Assembly: GCF_039530945.1 (NCBI RefSeq)
Contig: NZ_BAAAPC010000012.1
Coordinates: 1 to 64,000, forward strand
Direction of reading: 5' to 3'
DNA from: Nocardiopsis_C rhodophaea
GTDB lineage: Bacteria; Actinomycetota; Actinomycetes; Streptosporangiales; Streptosporangiaceae
Length of the DNA stretch: 64,000 nucleotides
In this document: one piece after another, positions 50,536 to 58,158 of the stretch
How positions within the stretch are numbered: the stretch's first letter is position 1
How the letters are laid out: each line of letters begins with the position of its first letter
The notes under the pieces: generated by a model
The model's input: only the letters and a program-made list of their open reading frames with translations
Told to the model about the DNA's origin: nothing
The model's database searches: none
Position numbers and translations under genes: made by a program

Positions 50536-51123
50536 TCACGGACTCGGCGTTTCCTCCAGCCCGACGTACCGGATCCATGGGTGTCGTTCGCTGTCGGACC
50601 TGGTCCCACTGGAAGGGAACGAACGGCGGTAGGGGAAGTTGTTGGGGTTCCACTGCTGCAGTCGGTAGTCGATATCCGTCATCTCCGATCGGGTCGGGTG
50701 ATTCTCGCCGTCATCGAGGCCGATACCGCGGAGCCACTCGTTCACCTCGGACCACAGCCAGACGAGCGAGCGCCCCACCGCGCCCTCCGGGCGTGGGAAC
50801 GCTGCTCCTTCGGAGTTACGTCGTTCGCCGCGGATCCACTGGGTGACGTTCTGGCGAGTCCGCCCCGTACGCTCGGCGATGTCGGCGACTCCGACGAGGT
50901 CCCGATCCAGCCGAACAAGGCGGACGCGCCCCGCGTGCATCCGCACATGAGCGAAGACCTCCGCCGCGGCGGCGACCGCATTCGGCCCTTCTGCGGCTAC
51001 GGACATACGGAGGACGCCGTGAAATCGGGAAAAGAGCGCGTCCAAATCGTCGGTGAGGACCTGGAGGGCGTCGTCATCGAGGTCGGTCCCGTCCACAACG
51101 AAGGTGAACTCGTACTCGGGCAT
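50536..51123 (-). CDS. HTH DNA-binding protein (possible antitoxin)
   Basis: 195 residues from ATG 51123 with GGAAAGG upstream; the open frame extends to 51192, but that part is unsupported. The N-terminal ~70 residues form a small alpha/beta region (YEFTFVVDGTDLDDDALQVL). An HTH follows (GVADIAERTGRTRQNVTQWIRGER). It lies downstream of a HicA-like gene on the same strand (187-bp gap). The pairing of a HicA-like toxin with an HTH protein suggests a toxin-antitoxin module; this is tentative. Confidence 0.65.
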   Translation of the reverse strand: MPEYEFTFVVDGTDLDDDALQVLTDDLDALFSRFHGVLRMSVAAEGPNAVAAAAEVFAHVRMHAGRVRLVRLDRDLVGVADIAERTGRTRQNVTQWIRGERRNSEGAAFPRPEGAVGRSLVWLWSEVNEWLRGIGLDDGENHPTRSEMTDIDYRLQQWNPNNFPYRRSFPSSGTRSDSERHPWIRYVGLEETPSP

Positions 51124-51310
51124 CGATCGCTGCCTTTCCCGGGGCGTCCATCTACTCGGACAGCAGACTTCCGCGTGCGGCCAGTCTGACAAACGCCGTT
51201 GACAAACGTCAACGTAACGCGGGGCCTCTCACAGTACTGCGCGTGGAAGCGCTGAGCTGGCCGGGCACGAATTCTCCACAGGCTTCCCCTTGTATGGGGA
51301 GAGTGTGGGG

Positions 51311-51580
51311 TCACTCATGAAATCCCGTCAGGCTTCGCCGTGGATCTTCTGGGGGTAGTGGGCAGAGGCGTGCCTCTCGGGCAATGCGGCGAGCGGCGCG
51401 CCCCGGGTTCTTCGGTGTACCGGGGACCTGGATGCAGAGGCATCCGCATGATGAAGGACAGTACAGGCGACCCCAGTGGCCCTCCTTCCGTAGTGTCCAG
51501 CCTTCGTTCACCAGCTGCTTGAGGACTGCTTTGATCTCTTTGTCCCGGTGATCGGCGGGACACAGTTCCTTGCCCGTCAC
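51311..51580 (-). CDS. HicA-like small protein
   Basis: 89 residues. The pattern KEIKAVLKQLVNEGWTLRKEGHWGRLYCP...IQVPGTPKNPGRAARRI resembles HicA/YcfA mRNA interferases: a G-H pair in the first strand and a P-x-T-P/N-x-x-R turn. Two Cys-Cys-like pairs (CPSSCGCLC) are an unusual feature. It lies upstream of the HTH gene. Confidence 0.6.
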   Translation of the reverse strand: MTGKELCPADHRDKEIKAVLKQLVNEGWTLRKEGHWGRLYCPSSCGCLCIQVPGTPKNPGRAARRIAREARLCPLPPEDPRRSLTGFHE

Positions 51581-51878
51581 GTGCGCGGCTCCGGAGAAGG
51601 GGGTGGGCGTGAGGGTGGCGTGAGCTTAGGGAGCGGTCGCTGACTGCTGGGCAGGTCGCAGGGAGCGGGGCACCTGGATCTGCGTGGAAGTCAGTATTTC
51701 AGCAGCCACCTGGATTCGCCTCTGAAGCGGAAGGGCTGTGGACAGGCGGGGTACGCGTCATTCTCAAGCGGACTTGTGCGAGCGAGGAGGTGACGGGGCG
51801 GTCGACGCTCGGCACAGGGCGGCGCGCCGGTTCTCCGGTGGAAGAGGGGGAGGGGGTGGTGATGGCGGGGGTGTGGCG

Positions 51879-52349
51879 TCAGCCGGTGAGGCGAGCCATG
51901 GAGAGGTGTGGGGATTCGAAGACGGCCCATACGGTCAGACCGCCGTCCTCGTTGGGGGAGTACCCCCAGTCATCGGTCAGTTCGGACACGAGGTGCATTC
52001 CCCGCCAGCCGAACGCGTCGGGATCGGCGGGTTTGCGAACTGGTACAGGGTGGCGTCCGACAGCCAGGTCGGCGGCGGTCGGCCCCTGGTCGGCCACGGA
52101 GACCACGGTCAGCTCTGTGACGAGCGCGCTGACGCTGACCCCGAGGGTGCCGCCTTCGCCGCTGCGTGTGTGGCGGCAGCCGTTTCCGAACAGCTCGGAG
52201 ACGACGAGTTCGGCGTCGTCGACGACCCGCCGGTGGTCTGCGAGCGCGGTGCGGACGAAGCGGCGAGCGTCGGGGCAGTAGGCGGGTTCACCGGGGAACT
52301 CCTTGAACTCGGATACAGCGGTGAGCCGACCGAGTCGGTACTCGGACAT
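51879..52349 (-). CDS. Anti-sigma-factor-like HATPase (RsbW type)
   Basis: 156 residues, HATPase_c_2 domain. N-box DAELVVSELFGNGCRHTRSG and G1-type box AFGWRGMHLVSELTDDWGY are visible. Such small GHKL kinases are common in actinomycetes as anti-sigma factors or partners of BldB/XRE-DUF397 sets. It follows the 52352 gene by 2 nt and so forms an operon with it. Confidence 0.85.
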   Translation of the reverse strand: MSEYRLGRLTAVSEFKEFPGEPAYCPDARRFVRTALADHRRVVDDAELVVSELFGNGCRHTRSGEGGTLGVSVSALVTELTVVSVADQGPTAADLAVGRHPVPVRKPADPDAFGWRGMHLVSELTDDWGYSPNEDGGLTVWAVFESPHLSMARLTG

Positions 52350-52351
52350 TG

Positions 52352-52765
52352 CTACGCCACCGCCCTGACGGCGCTCGCGTCTGCTCCCGCCAGAGGCGAC
52401 TGACGTGGGCGGAGCGTTGCGTTGCGCGTGGGCGGAAGGAGCGCCACCCCGCTGTGGGGGTCGCGGTCATGAGGAGGGAGAGGTGGCCGGACCAGATGAT
52501 CGGCGGCCATCTCCACGTCGGCGGCATCGCAGGAGCCTGAACGGCCCCAGATGAACCACCACCCACCAGCGATATCGCGGACGACCACGACAGGGATGAT
52601 CCGGCCCCGGTGACGGACGTAGAGGACGGGGTGTTCCGTCTCGGCAAGTGCGATCAGCGCTTGCCCACCGCGGGCCCGGAGGGCGGCGAGGAGACGGGTG
52701 AGGTAGGCGTGACGACCGTTGTCCTGCGGGGGCGGGTGGTTCGGGGGAGAAATGTGAGTGGACAT
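52352..52765 (-). CDS. Hypothetical protein in the scr1-type regulator set
   Basis: 137 residues. A central part (YLTRLLAALRARGGQALIALAETEHPVLYVRHRGRIIPVVVVRDIAGGWWFIWGRSG, seen as a small alpha/beta domain) is typical of uncharacterised actinomycete proteins next to XRE/DUF397 and HATPase genes. It is divergent from the XRE gene, sharing the intergenic operator. Confidence 0.7.
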   Translation of the reverse strand: MSTHISPPNHPPPQDNGRHAYLTRLLAALRARGGQALIALAETEHPVLYVRHRGRIIPVVVVRDIAGGWWFIWGRSGSCDAADVEMAADHLVRPPLPPHDRDPHSGVALLPPTRNATLRPRQSPLAGADASAVRAVA

Positions 52766-52834
52766 GCGGAAACCTCCTGAGAGAGCCGTACTTGATCTGC
52801 GACGCTCAGGGTGTCGCTAGTCACTTTGATAATA

Positions 52835-52880
52835 TTCCGGGTGACACTGAACATCAAGAGAAATTCAGTGTTACCCGGAA
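52835..52880. promoter_or_regulatory. Long inverted-repeat operator between divergent genes
   Basis: TTCCGGGTGACACTGAA (52835-52851) and TTCAGTGTTACCCGGAA (52864-52880) are complementary at 16 of 17 positions around a 12-nt spacer. The site lies upstream of the XRE/DUF5753 gene and its divergent partner; autoregulation by the XRE protein is the obvious idea. Confidence 0.75.
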
Positions 52881-52908
52881 TTCTCGGGAGGCGTCTACAC
52901 TGCGTCGC

Positions 52909-53763
52909 ATGCAGAGGAGCTACAGCCCTAGTGTTCGGCGTCGTCGGCTGTCCGCGCAGCTGCGCGCGTACCGCGAACGTAAGAAGTTGACGGCATCGAA
53001 GGCCGGTGCGGCGCTGGGGTGGCCGCAGCAGAAGATCTCCAAGATCGAGAGCGGGGAGCAGAAGCGCCTGCCAGCTGCTGAGCTGGATCTCCTCCTCGAC
53101 CTGTACGAAGTGCGCGACTCTGCTGAGCGTGAGGCGCTGCACGAATGTGCGCGGCTGGCCAAGGAGCGGGGCTGGTGGTCGAAGTACAAGGACGCGTTTC
53201 CTGGTGGGCTACCAGACTTCGAGGCTGAAGCCTCAGCGATCCGTGCTTACGAGGCGCAGGTGCTTCCGGGTCTGCTACAGACACCGGACTACGCCGAAGC
53301 GGTCTTCCGCGACTACAAGCTTCGTGAGGAAGTCGAGATCCGTAGGCTCGTCGAGGCACGAATCGCGCGACAGTCGATCTTGAACAAGATCGATCCGCCG
53401 GACTACACCGCCGTCATCGACGAGGCAGCCCTTAAGAGGATCGTGGGATCATCCAACGTAATGGTCACTCAGCTCAGGCACTTGACGCACATGGCTGCTC
53501 GTCACAATGTCGATATCTACGTCCTACCGTTCACCGCAGGCGCTCATGCGGCGACTAGTGGCAGCTTCACGATAATGGACTTTCCCGACCCGATGGATGC
53601 CAGCCTGGCCTACGTGGATACCCCTACGCTGACTATGTACCTGGAGGAGGATGATGATCTCAGGGTTTTCAACTCCATGTTGAGTCGGGCTCAATCAGCG
53701 GCACTTAGCCCGCAACTATCTCTGAATCTTGTCGAAGAAACCATCAAGACCCTAGAAGAGTGA
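52909..53763 (+). CDS. XRE-family regulator with DUF5753 (Scr1-type)
   Basis: 284 residues from ATG 52909. An upstream GTG at 52792 would translate through the operator and was not used. N-terminal XRE HTH (LRAYRERKKLTASKAGAALGWPQQKISKIESG) and C-terminal DUF5753 (AYEAQVLPGLLQTPDYAEAV, VLPFTAGAHAATSGSFTIMDFP) are the standard scr1/whiJ-type architecture, mostly regulators of development and secondary metabolism. The stop overlaps the DUF397 gene by 4 nt. Confidence 0.92.
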   Translation: MQRSYSPSVRRRRLSAQLRAYRERKKLTASKAGAALGWPQQKISKIESGEQKRLPAAELDLLLDLYEVRDSAEREALHECARLAKERGWWSKYKDAFPGGLPDFEAEASAIRAYEAQVLPGLLQTPDYAEAVFRDYKLREEVEIRRLVEARIARQSILNKIDPPDYTAVIDEAALKRIVGSSNVMVTQLRHLTHMAARHNVDIYVLPFTAGAHAATSGSFTIMDFPDPMDASLAYVDTPTLTMYLEEDDDLRVFNSMLSRAQSAALSPQLSLNLVEETIKTLEE

Positions 53764-53960
53764 ATCGAGTGCTTGATAAGAGCAGTTGGTGGAAGAGCAG
53801 CTACAGCGGTGGCCGCGAGGCCTGTGTCGAGGTCGCCGAACTTCCCGGTGGGACAGCACTACGTGACTCAGTGAATCCGGCTTCCGCAGTTCTGACCTTC
53901 CCCAGGGTGGAGTGGAGTGCGTTCGTTAGAGGTCTCCAAAGAGGAGATTTCCAAATCTGA
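53760..53960 (+). CDS. DUF397 small protein
   Basis: 66 residues: SSWWKSSYSGGREACVEVAELPGGTALRDSVNP and FPRVEWSAFVRGL are the DUF397 hallmarks. GTG start overlaps the regulator stop. DUF397 proteins act as partners (antitoxin-like) of XRE/DUF5753 regulators. Confidence 0.95.
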   Translation: MNRVLDKSSWWKSSYSGGREACVEVAELPGGTALRDSVNPASAVLTFPRVEWSAFVRGLQRGDFQI

Positions 53961-54024
53961 CCACTAATCAGGGCCGCCTCGTTACTACGTACAGCGGGGC
54001 GGCCGCTGATGATGGAGTAGACGC

Positions 54025-57000
54025 TTAGTCGCGCTCTGGGTGCCGGGAGCCTTCCCCGGGTGGGGGCGTCAGAATGGTGCGGTAGGGATCGCCTGTCTTG
54101 GAAGCCTTTGCCATCGCGTCGTAGATCTCCAGGATTGTATCCTTGGTCCGGAAGGAGCTGTGGGCTTTGAGGTCCTTCTTCTTCACGATAGTGAACGTCT
54201 CCATGATGTAGTCGACATCGCTCCGATCAAGTCGATACAGGTGGAAGAATGCGGCGTCCAACTCACAACGGATTAGGAATCGACGCTCCTCATTCCAAAC
54301 GAATGGTGGACCCGAGTCATTCATGTCTCGGGAGAAGGCCTCCATGTCCCATGCCGTATAACTTAGTTCAAGGATTCTCGGAGTAATCCAGTCCGCATAT
54401 GTAGCTCCTGGGTCCCATTTACTTTCATCTAAGATCTGGCTGGGTGTGGGGGAAGGGAATTGCTTGATCAGGGTGTGTGTGAGGTGGAGTCCTGAGAGTT
54501 TTTGGCGCGCTGAATAATCGAGTGCAAATGAGTTAAATATGGGGACGAGGAGGTGGCGAAGTTTGCAGTCAAAGAATTGGAAAGTATCCCCCGTGGGGGT
54601 CTTCGGTATGAAGGACGCTAGGACTGTTCTTTCGTTCGTTGTGCTAGTGATGTTGCAATATCCGGACAGCCATCCTGTGTTGTATTCTTCTGTCTCCGAT
54701 GCGGGAACCCAAGAAAGGGGAATAGGGAAGCGGTGTGGGTCTTTATGGTCATTGTCGTTAATGTAGCTAGGCTGGCCTTTTCTAGAGGTTGCATTTTCGC
54801 TTTTGATAATATCCGCTGCTCGATGGTCATACATCCCTACTATCTTCGCCTCGTAGAGAGGTAGCATGCGGTCTTTTCCTCGAATAAAAACGTTTCCTGA
54901 CAACCTCCATCCATTAGATTCTAGTTCTTCTCTGTCGTGAAAAAGATGTGCGTCGTCAGACATGTGGAGCATTCTGAAGATCTTCATATCCCACGGGTTT
55001 CCGTCCTCTTGGGTGTGATCGATGAGGACTGGATTGTTGGTGTGTATCTTCAGTGCTAAGTCTGCGTCGCGGCGTGATCGGAAAACCGGGCAAGTCCCGC
55101 TGTTTGGGTTGAGCTTCCTGATCTCCTCGGCGCTAAGTGTGAATCGTTTGTTGGCGTCATTAATTTCTGAGGTTGTGTGAAGATAGAAGGCAAATTCAGC
55201 ACGTTCTGAAATTATTTTTCGGCCGGTGAGGGTGAGTAAGCTAAACTTGTAGCTGCTGTGAACTTCGGGAAACGTCGTCCTGTTCTCGAAGTCGTAAACG
55301 GCGGAGAGAGACCTTTGTTGGACGATTTCCTTGAAGAAGTGCTGTGTCGTTGCGTCGGTGACGATTCCGGTCGGTACGATCATTCCTAGACGGCCAAGTG
55401 GATGCAGTAGCCGATTTCCGTTCTCGGTAAATACCGAGTATGTATTAACTGATCCAACCCCATTGAGTGGGTAGAGTCCAGACTCGCGAAGAAATAGAGC
55501 GCCTCCGTCGCTGCGGCGCTTTGCATAAGAAAATTCGCGCAGAACTTCGCGTCCTGTTTCGCTGTCCTCAAGTTTCTTGATAAGCGCATCGCGCTTGGCC
55601 TTGTTTGGTGCGCGCGCTATTTCTGGATCGCGAGACGCGAAGAATTCCTTTTCTTGGAGCTTCACTTGTTCCCACGGTGGGTTTCCCATTATGCACGTGA
55701 ATCCACCCTGCCAGCCAGTTTCTGGGTTGTAATCCTCGTGCTCGTCGTCCATCCCCGGAAAGATCTCAGGGAACTCCAGGTGCCAGTGGAAGAAGTGGTA
55801 CCGGCGACTTAGCACTTCGAGCCGACTCAGCTGCCCCGGTGACAAACCCCCGGTCTTGTCGCGCAGTTGCCACATCGTGGCGTTGGTGATTGCAGCTGGG
55901 GCATCAGGGCGCAGAGGCCAGACGAACGCCGCGCACCACGCGTCGGCGGCAAGTTGCCGCTCGCGTTTCTCCTCGGAGTTGTTGAGCTCGCGCAGTCGGC
56001 GGGCCTGTTCGCGGATTCCGGCAAGTCCTGGCTTGGTCCCTTCGTCGATGCGGCGGGCTTTCTCGGCCAGTTTGATGTTGCTGGGGAATCCGGTTCCTGC
56101 TTCGAAAAGACTGGCCTGGCCGGTCTGTGCTTCCTTCTTGTTCTGCTTCTTCAGCTGCTTAGCGAACTTCTTGTCGTCGCCTTCCAACGGCTTGAACGCA
56201 CCGTCGGGGATACCCTCGTCCAGCAGTTTCGGCGTCGTCCCGATCAAGGCATTGCCCACCTTGATATGCGGGTCGAGGAAGGCCAGGGGCTTGCCCGGCT
56301 CCAGCGAGGCCAGCCACAGGGACACCTTCGTCAGCTCAACGGCCAACGGGTTTAGGTCCACGCCGTAAATGCAGTTGCGCACTACAGCGGGCATGGCCTT
56401 CTCGATCGCGTCGGGAGTCGGTTCCTCGTCGCCAGCCTCCATGACGGCGTATGCCCTGGCGATCCGCCGTGCAGCCGCGACCAGGAAGTGGCCGGAGCCG
56501 CAGGCCGGGTCGCAGACAGTGATCTTGAGGAGGTCGTCCGGGATACCGCTCTTCGCGTACTCCTCGATCACCGGGTCAAGGGCACTGTCGAGCAGTGTCT
56601 CCACGAGCGCGGTTGGCGTGTAGTAGGAGCCGGTGGTCTTGCGGTCGTTGCCTGCTGCCGCCTTGAGCTCGAAGGTCTGTTCGGCGGAGTCGGGGTAGGG
56701 GATCAGCTCCAGCAACGACTCGTAGACGGATCCGAGTTCTTCGGCGTCAAGGTGCTGGTAGTCGACGCGCTGCCAGCGGCCGTGATCGTCCCTGAACTGC
56801 GTCAGGTGGCGAATCGCGGCAAGGAGACGCTGGTTGGACAGGGCCACGCCCGGCTGCCGCAGCGGCTCCGCCGGTCGACCATTAACCCGCCCTTTCCCGT
56901 TCGTGTCTGCGTCCACGCCATTGGTGTCGAGTGCCCCCGTCCGGAAGTACAGACCGCCGAGTGGGGGCAGCCCCAGCTCGGGCAGGCCCTCGTCGGCCCC

Positions 57001-58158
57001 GAGAGCGTCGAGTACGATGCGCAGGGTCCGCCACAGGTCGTCGTGGCTGTCGCCATACCTGTCCATGGCCAGGCGGCGCAGCCGCTCGGTGGAGAAGAAC
57101 TCCCGGTACCGTGCCTTGGTGGAGCCATCCGCCTCTGGGTCGAGTAGGGCGCCCTTGTCTTCGGCCACGAACAGGAACAGCACTTGGTAGGCGAGCCGCA
57201 GGAGTTCATCTCGGAAGTCCGTACGGGAGATCTCGCCTGAGGCAAGCATCTGACGCAGCCCGGCGTTGACCTCCAGGAACCCCGTGCCCAGCTCCTCAAG
57301 GGCGGTCTTCAGCCCGTCCCGCAGCTTCTCCCGGAACCGGACGCCGCTGCGGTCGCCCTCGATACGCCACTTCTCCAGCCAGCAGTCGGCAACGCTTGGC
57401 TCAGCCGGCAGGGTGACTTCGCCCGTGTCCTCAGCGGAGTCGGATTCCGCCGCGAGCGTCTCGAAGCGCGAAGCGTGCGCGATGGCGAACAGCAGCACGA
57501 AGTCCGCGTACAGCTCGTCCTCGAAGATGGTCTCCAGGTCGAACTCGATGAACGCGGCATCGGCCAGGGACGCTGCGTCCCGCAGGATCCGCAGTTTCCG
57601 GCCGTTGCTAACGATGCCCCACAGGTGATCGTCGCTGGTGTTGAGGAAGTCCTGCAGCATCGACTGCGGTGCCCGCTGGTCCTCGCCCGGCCCGATGCGC
57701 GCGTCGAGGTCGCGGCCCCACGGCGGAAGGTGGATGGGGACGTTATTCCACACATGGCTGACGGGGAACGACCGCCCCTCAGCGGTCAGGCCGCCGCGCT
57801 GGTACTGGAGGCGGCCGTATCCGAGCGCGTCGAACAGCGGCAGCAGCCACCGCTCACGCGTCAGCGACACGAGCGAATCGGTCGGCTTGGCGGCCTTCCG
57901 CCGTTTCTCAAACGCCTGGTAGGCGCCGAGCAGCTCCTCCCAGCGGCGGCTGGCGGCCTCCCCGAGGCGGCGTCCGGGCAGCAGCCCGTAGTCCTCGGAC
58001 CGCAGCCCCTTCAGCTGGGGGTCGCCGGACCCGATACGCCCGATCATGTCGGCGGTCAGCAGTGACCCCATCACACGGATGGCCGGGTAGTCCCGGTACT
58101 CCTTGGCCAGTGCGGTGCTCGCAGAGTGAGAACGGAACGCACTGCTCACGGGGCTCAC
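54025..58158 (-). CDS. Eco57I-type N6-adenine DNA methylase (DISARM DrmMI/BREX PglX-like)
   Basis: 1377 residues. SAM motif I DPACGSGHF (~residue 548), IYGVDLNPLAVEL and the catalytic NPPW (826-829) identify a gamma-class adenine methylase. The N-terminal ~500 residues (LTRERWLLPLFDALGYGRL) are typical of DrmMI-like proteins. GTG start overlaps the helicase stop by 4 nt. Part of the sequence after NPPW, roughly 54400-55650, is strikingly AT-richer than the rest. This region should read the DNA target, so it may have been exchanged. Modification protects host DNA; the adjacent helicases suggest a DISARM-like defence system. Confidence 0.88.
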   Translation of the reverse strand: MSPVSSAFRSHSASTALAKEYRDYPAIRVMGSLLTADMIGRIGSGDPQLKGLRSEDYGLLPGRRLGEAASRRWEELLGAYQAFEKRRKAAKPTDSLVSLTRERWLLPLFDALGYGRLQYQRGGLTAEGRSFPVSHVWNNVPIHLPPWGRDLDARIGPGEDQRAPQSMLQDFLNTSDDHLWGIVSNGRKLRILRDAASLADAAFIEFDLETIFEDELYADFVLLFAIAHASRFETLAAESDSAEDTGEVTLPAEPSVADCWLEKWRIEGDRSGVRFREKLRDGLKTALEELGTGFLEVNAGLRQMLASGEISRTDFRDELLRLAYQVLFLFVAEDKGALLDPEADGSTKARYREFFSTERLRRLAMDRYGDSHDDLWRTLRIVLDALGADEGLPELGLPPLGGLYFRTGALDTNGVDADTNGKGRVNGRPAEPLRQPGVALSNQRLLAAIRHLTQFRDDHGRWQRVDYQHLDAEELGSVYESLLELIPYPDSAEQTFELKAAAGNDRKTTGSYYTPTALVETLLDSALDPVIEEYAKSGIPDDLLKITVCDPACGSGHFLVAAARRIARAYAVMEAGDEEPTPDAIEKAMPAVVRNCIYGVDLNPLAVELTKVSLWLASLEPGKPLAFLDPHIKVGNALIGTTPKLLDEGIPDGAFKPLEGDDKKFAKQLKKQNKKEAQTGQASLFEAGTGFPSNIKLAEKARRIDEGTKPGLAGIREQARRLRELNNSEEKRERQLAADAWCAAFVWPLRPDAPAAITNATMWQLRDKTGGLSPGQLSRLEVLSRRYHFFHWHLEFPEIFPGMDDEHEDYNPETGWQGGFTCIMGNPPWEQVKLQEKEFFASRDPEIARAPNKAKRDALIKKLEDSETGREVLREFSYAKRRSDGGALFLRESGLYPLNGVGSVNTYSVFTENGNRLLHPLGRLGMIVPTGIVTDATTQHFFKEIVQQRSLSAVYDFENRTTFPEVHSSYKFSLLTLTGRKIISERAEFAFYLHTTSEINDANKRFTLSAEEIRKLNPNSGTCPVFRSRRDADLALKIHTNNPVLIDHTQEDGNPWDMKIFRMLHMSDDAHLFHDREELESNGWRLSGNVFIRGKDRMLPLYEAKIVGMYDHRAADIIKSENATSRKGQPSYINDNDHKDPHRFPIPLSWVPASETEEYNTGWLSGYCNITSTTNERTVLASFIPKTPTGDTFQFFDCKLRHLLVPIFNSFALDYSARQKLSGLHLTHTLIKQFPSPTPSQILDESKWDPGATYADWITPRILELSYTAWDMEAFSRDMNDSGPPFVWNEERRFLIRCELDAAFFHLYRLDRSDVDYIMETFTIVKKKDLKAHSSFRTKDTILEIYDAMAKASKTGDPYRTILTPPPGEGSRHPERD

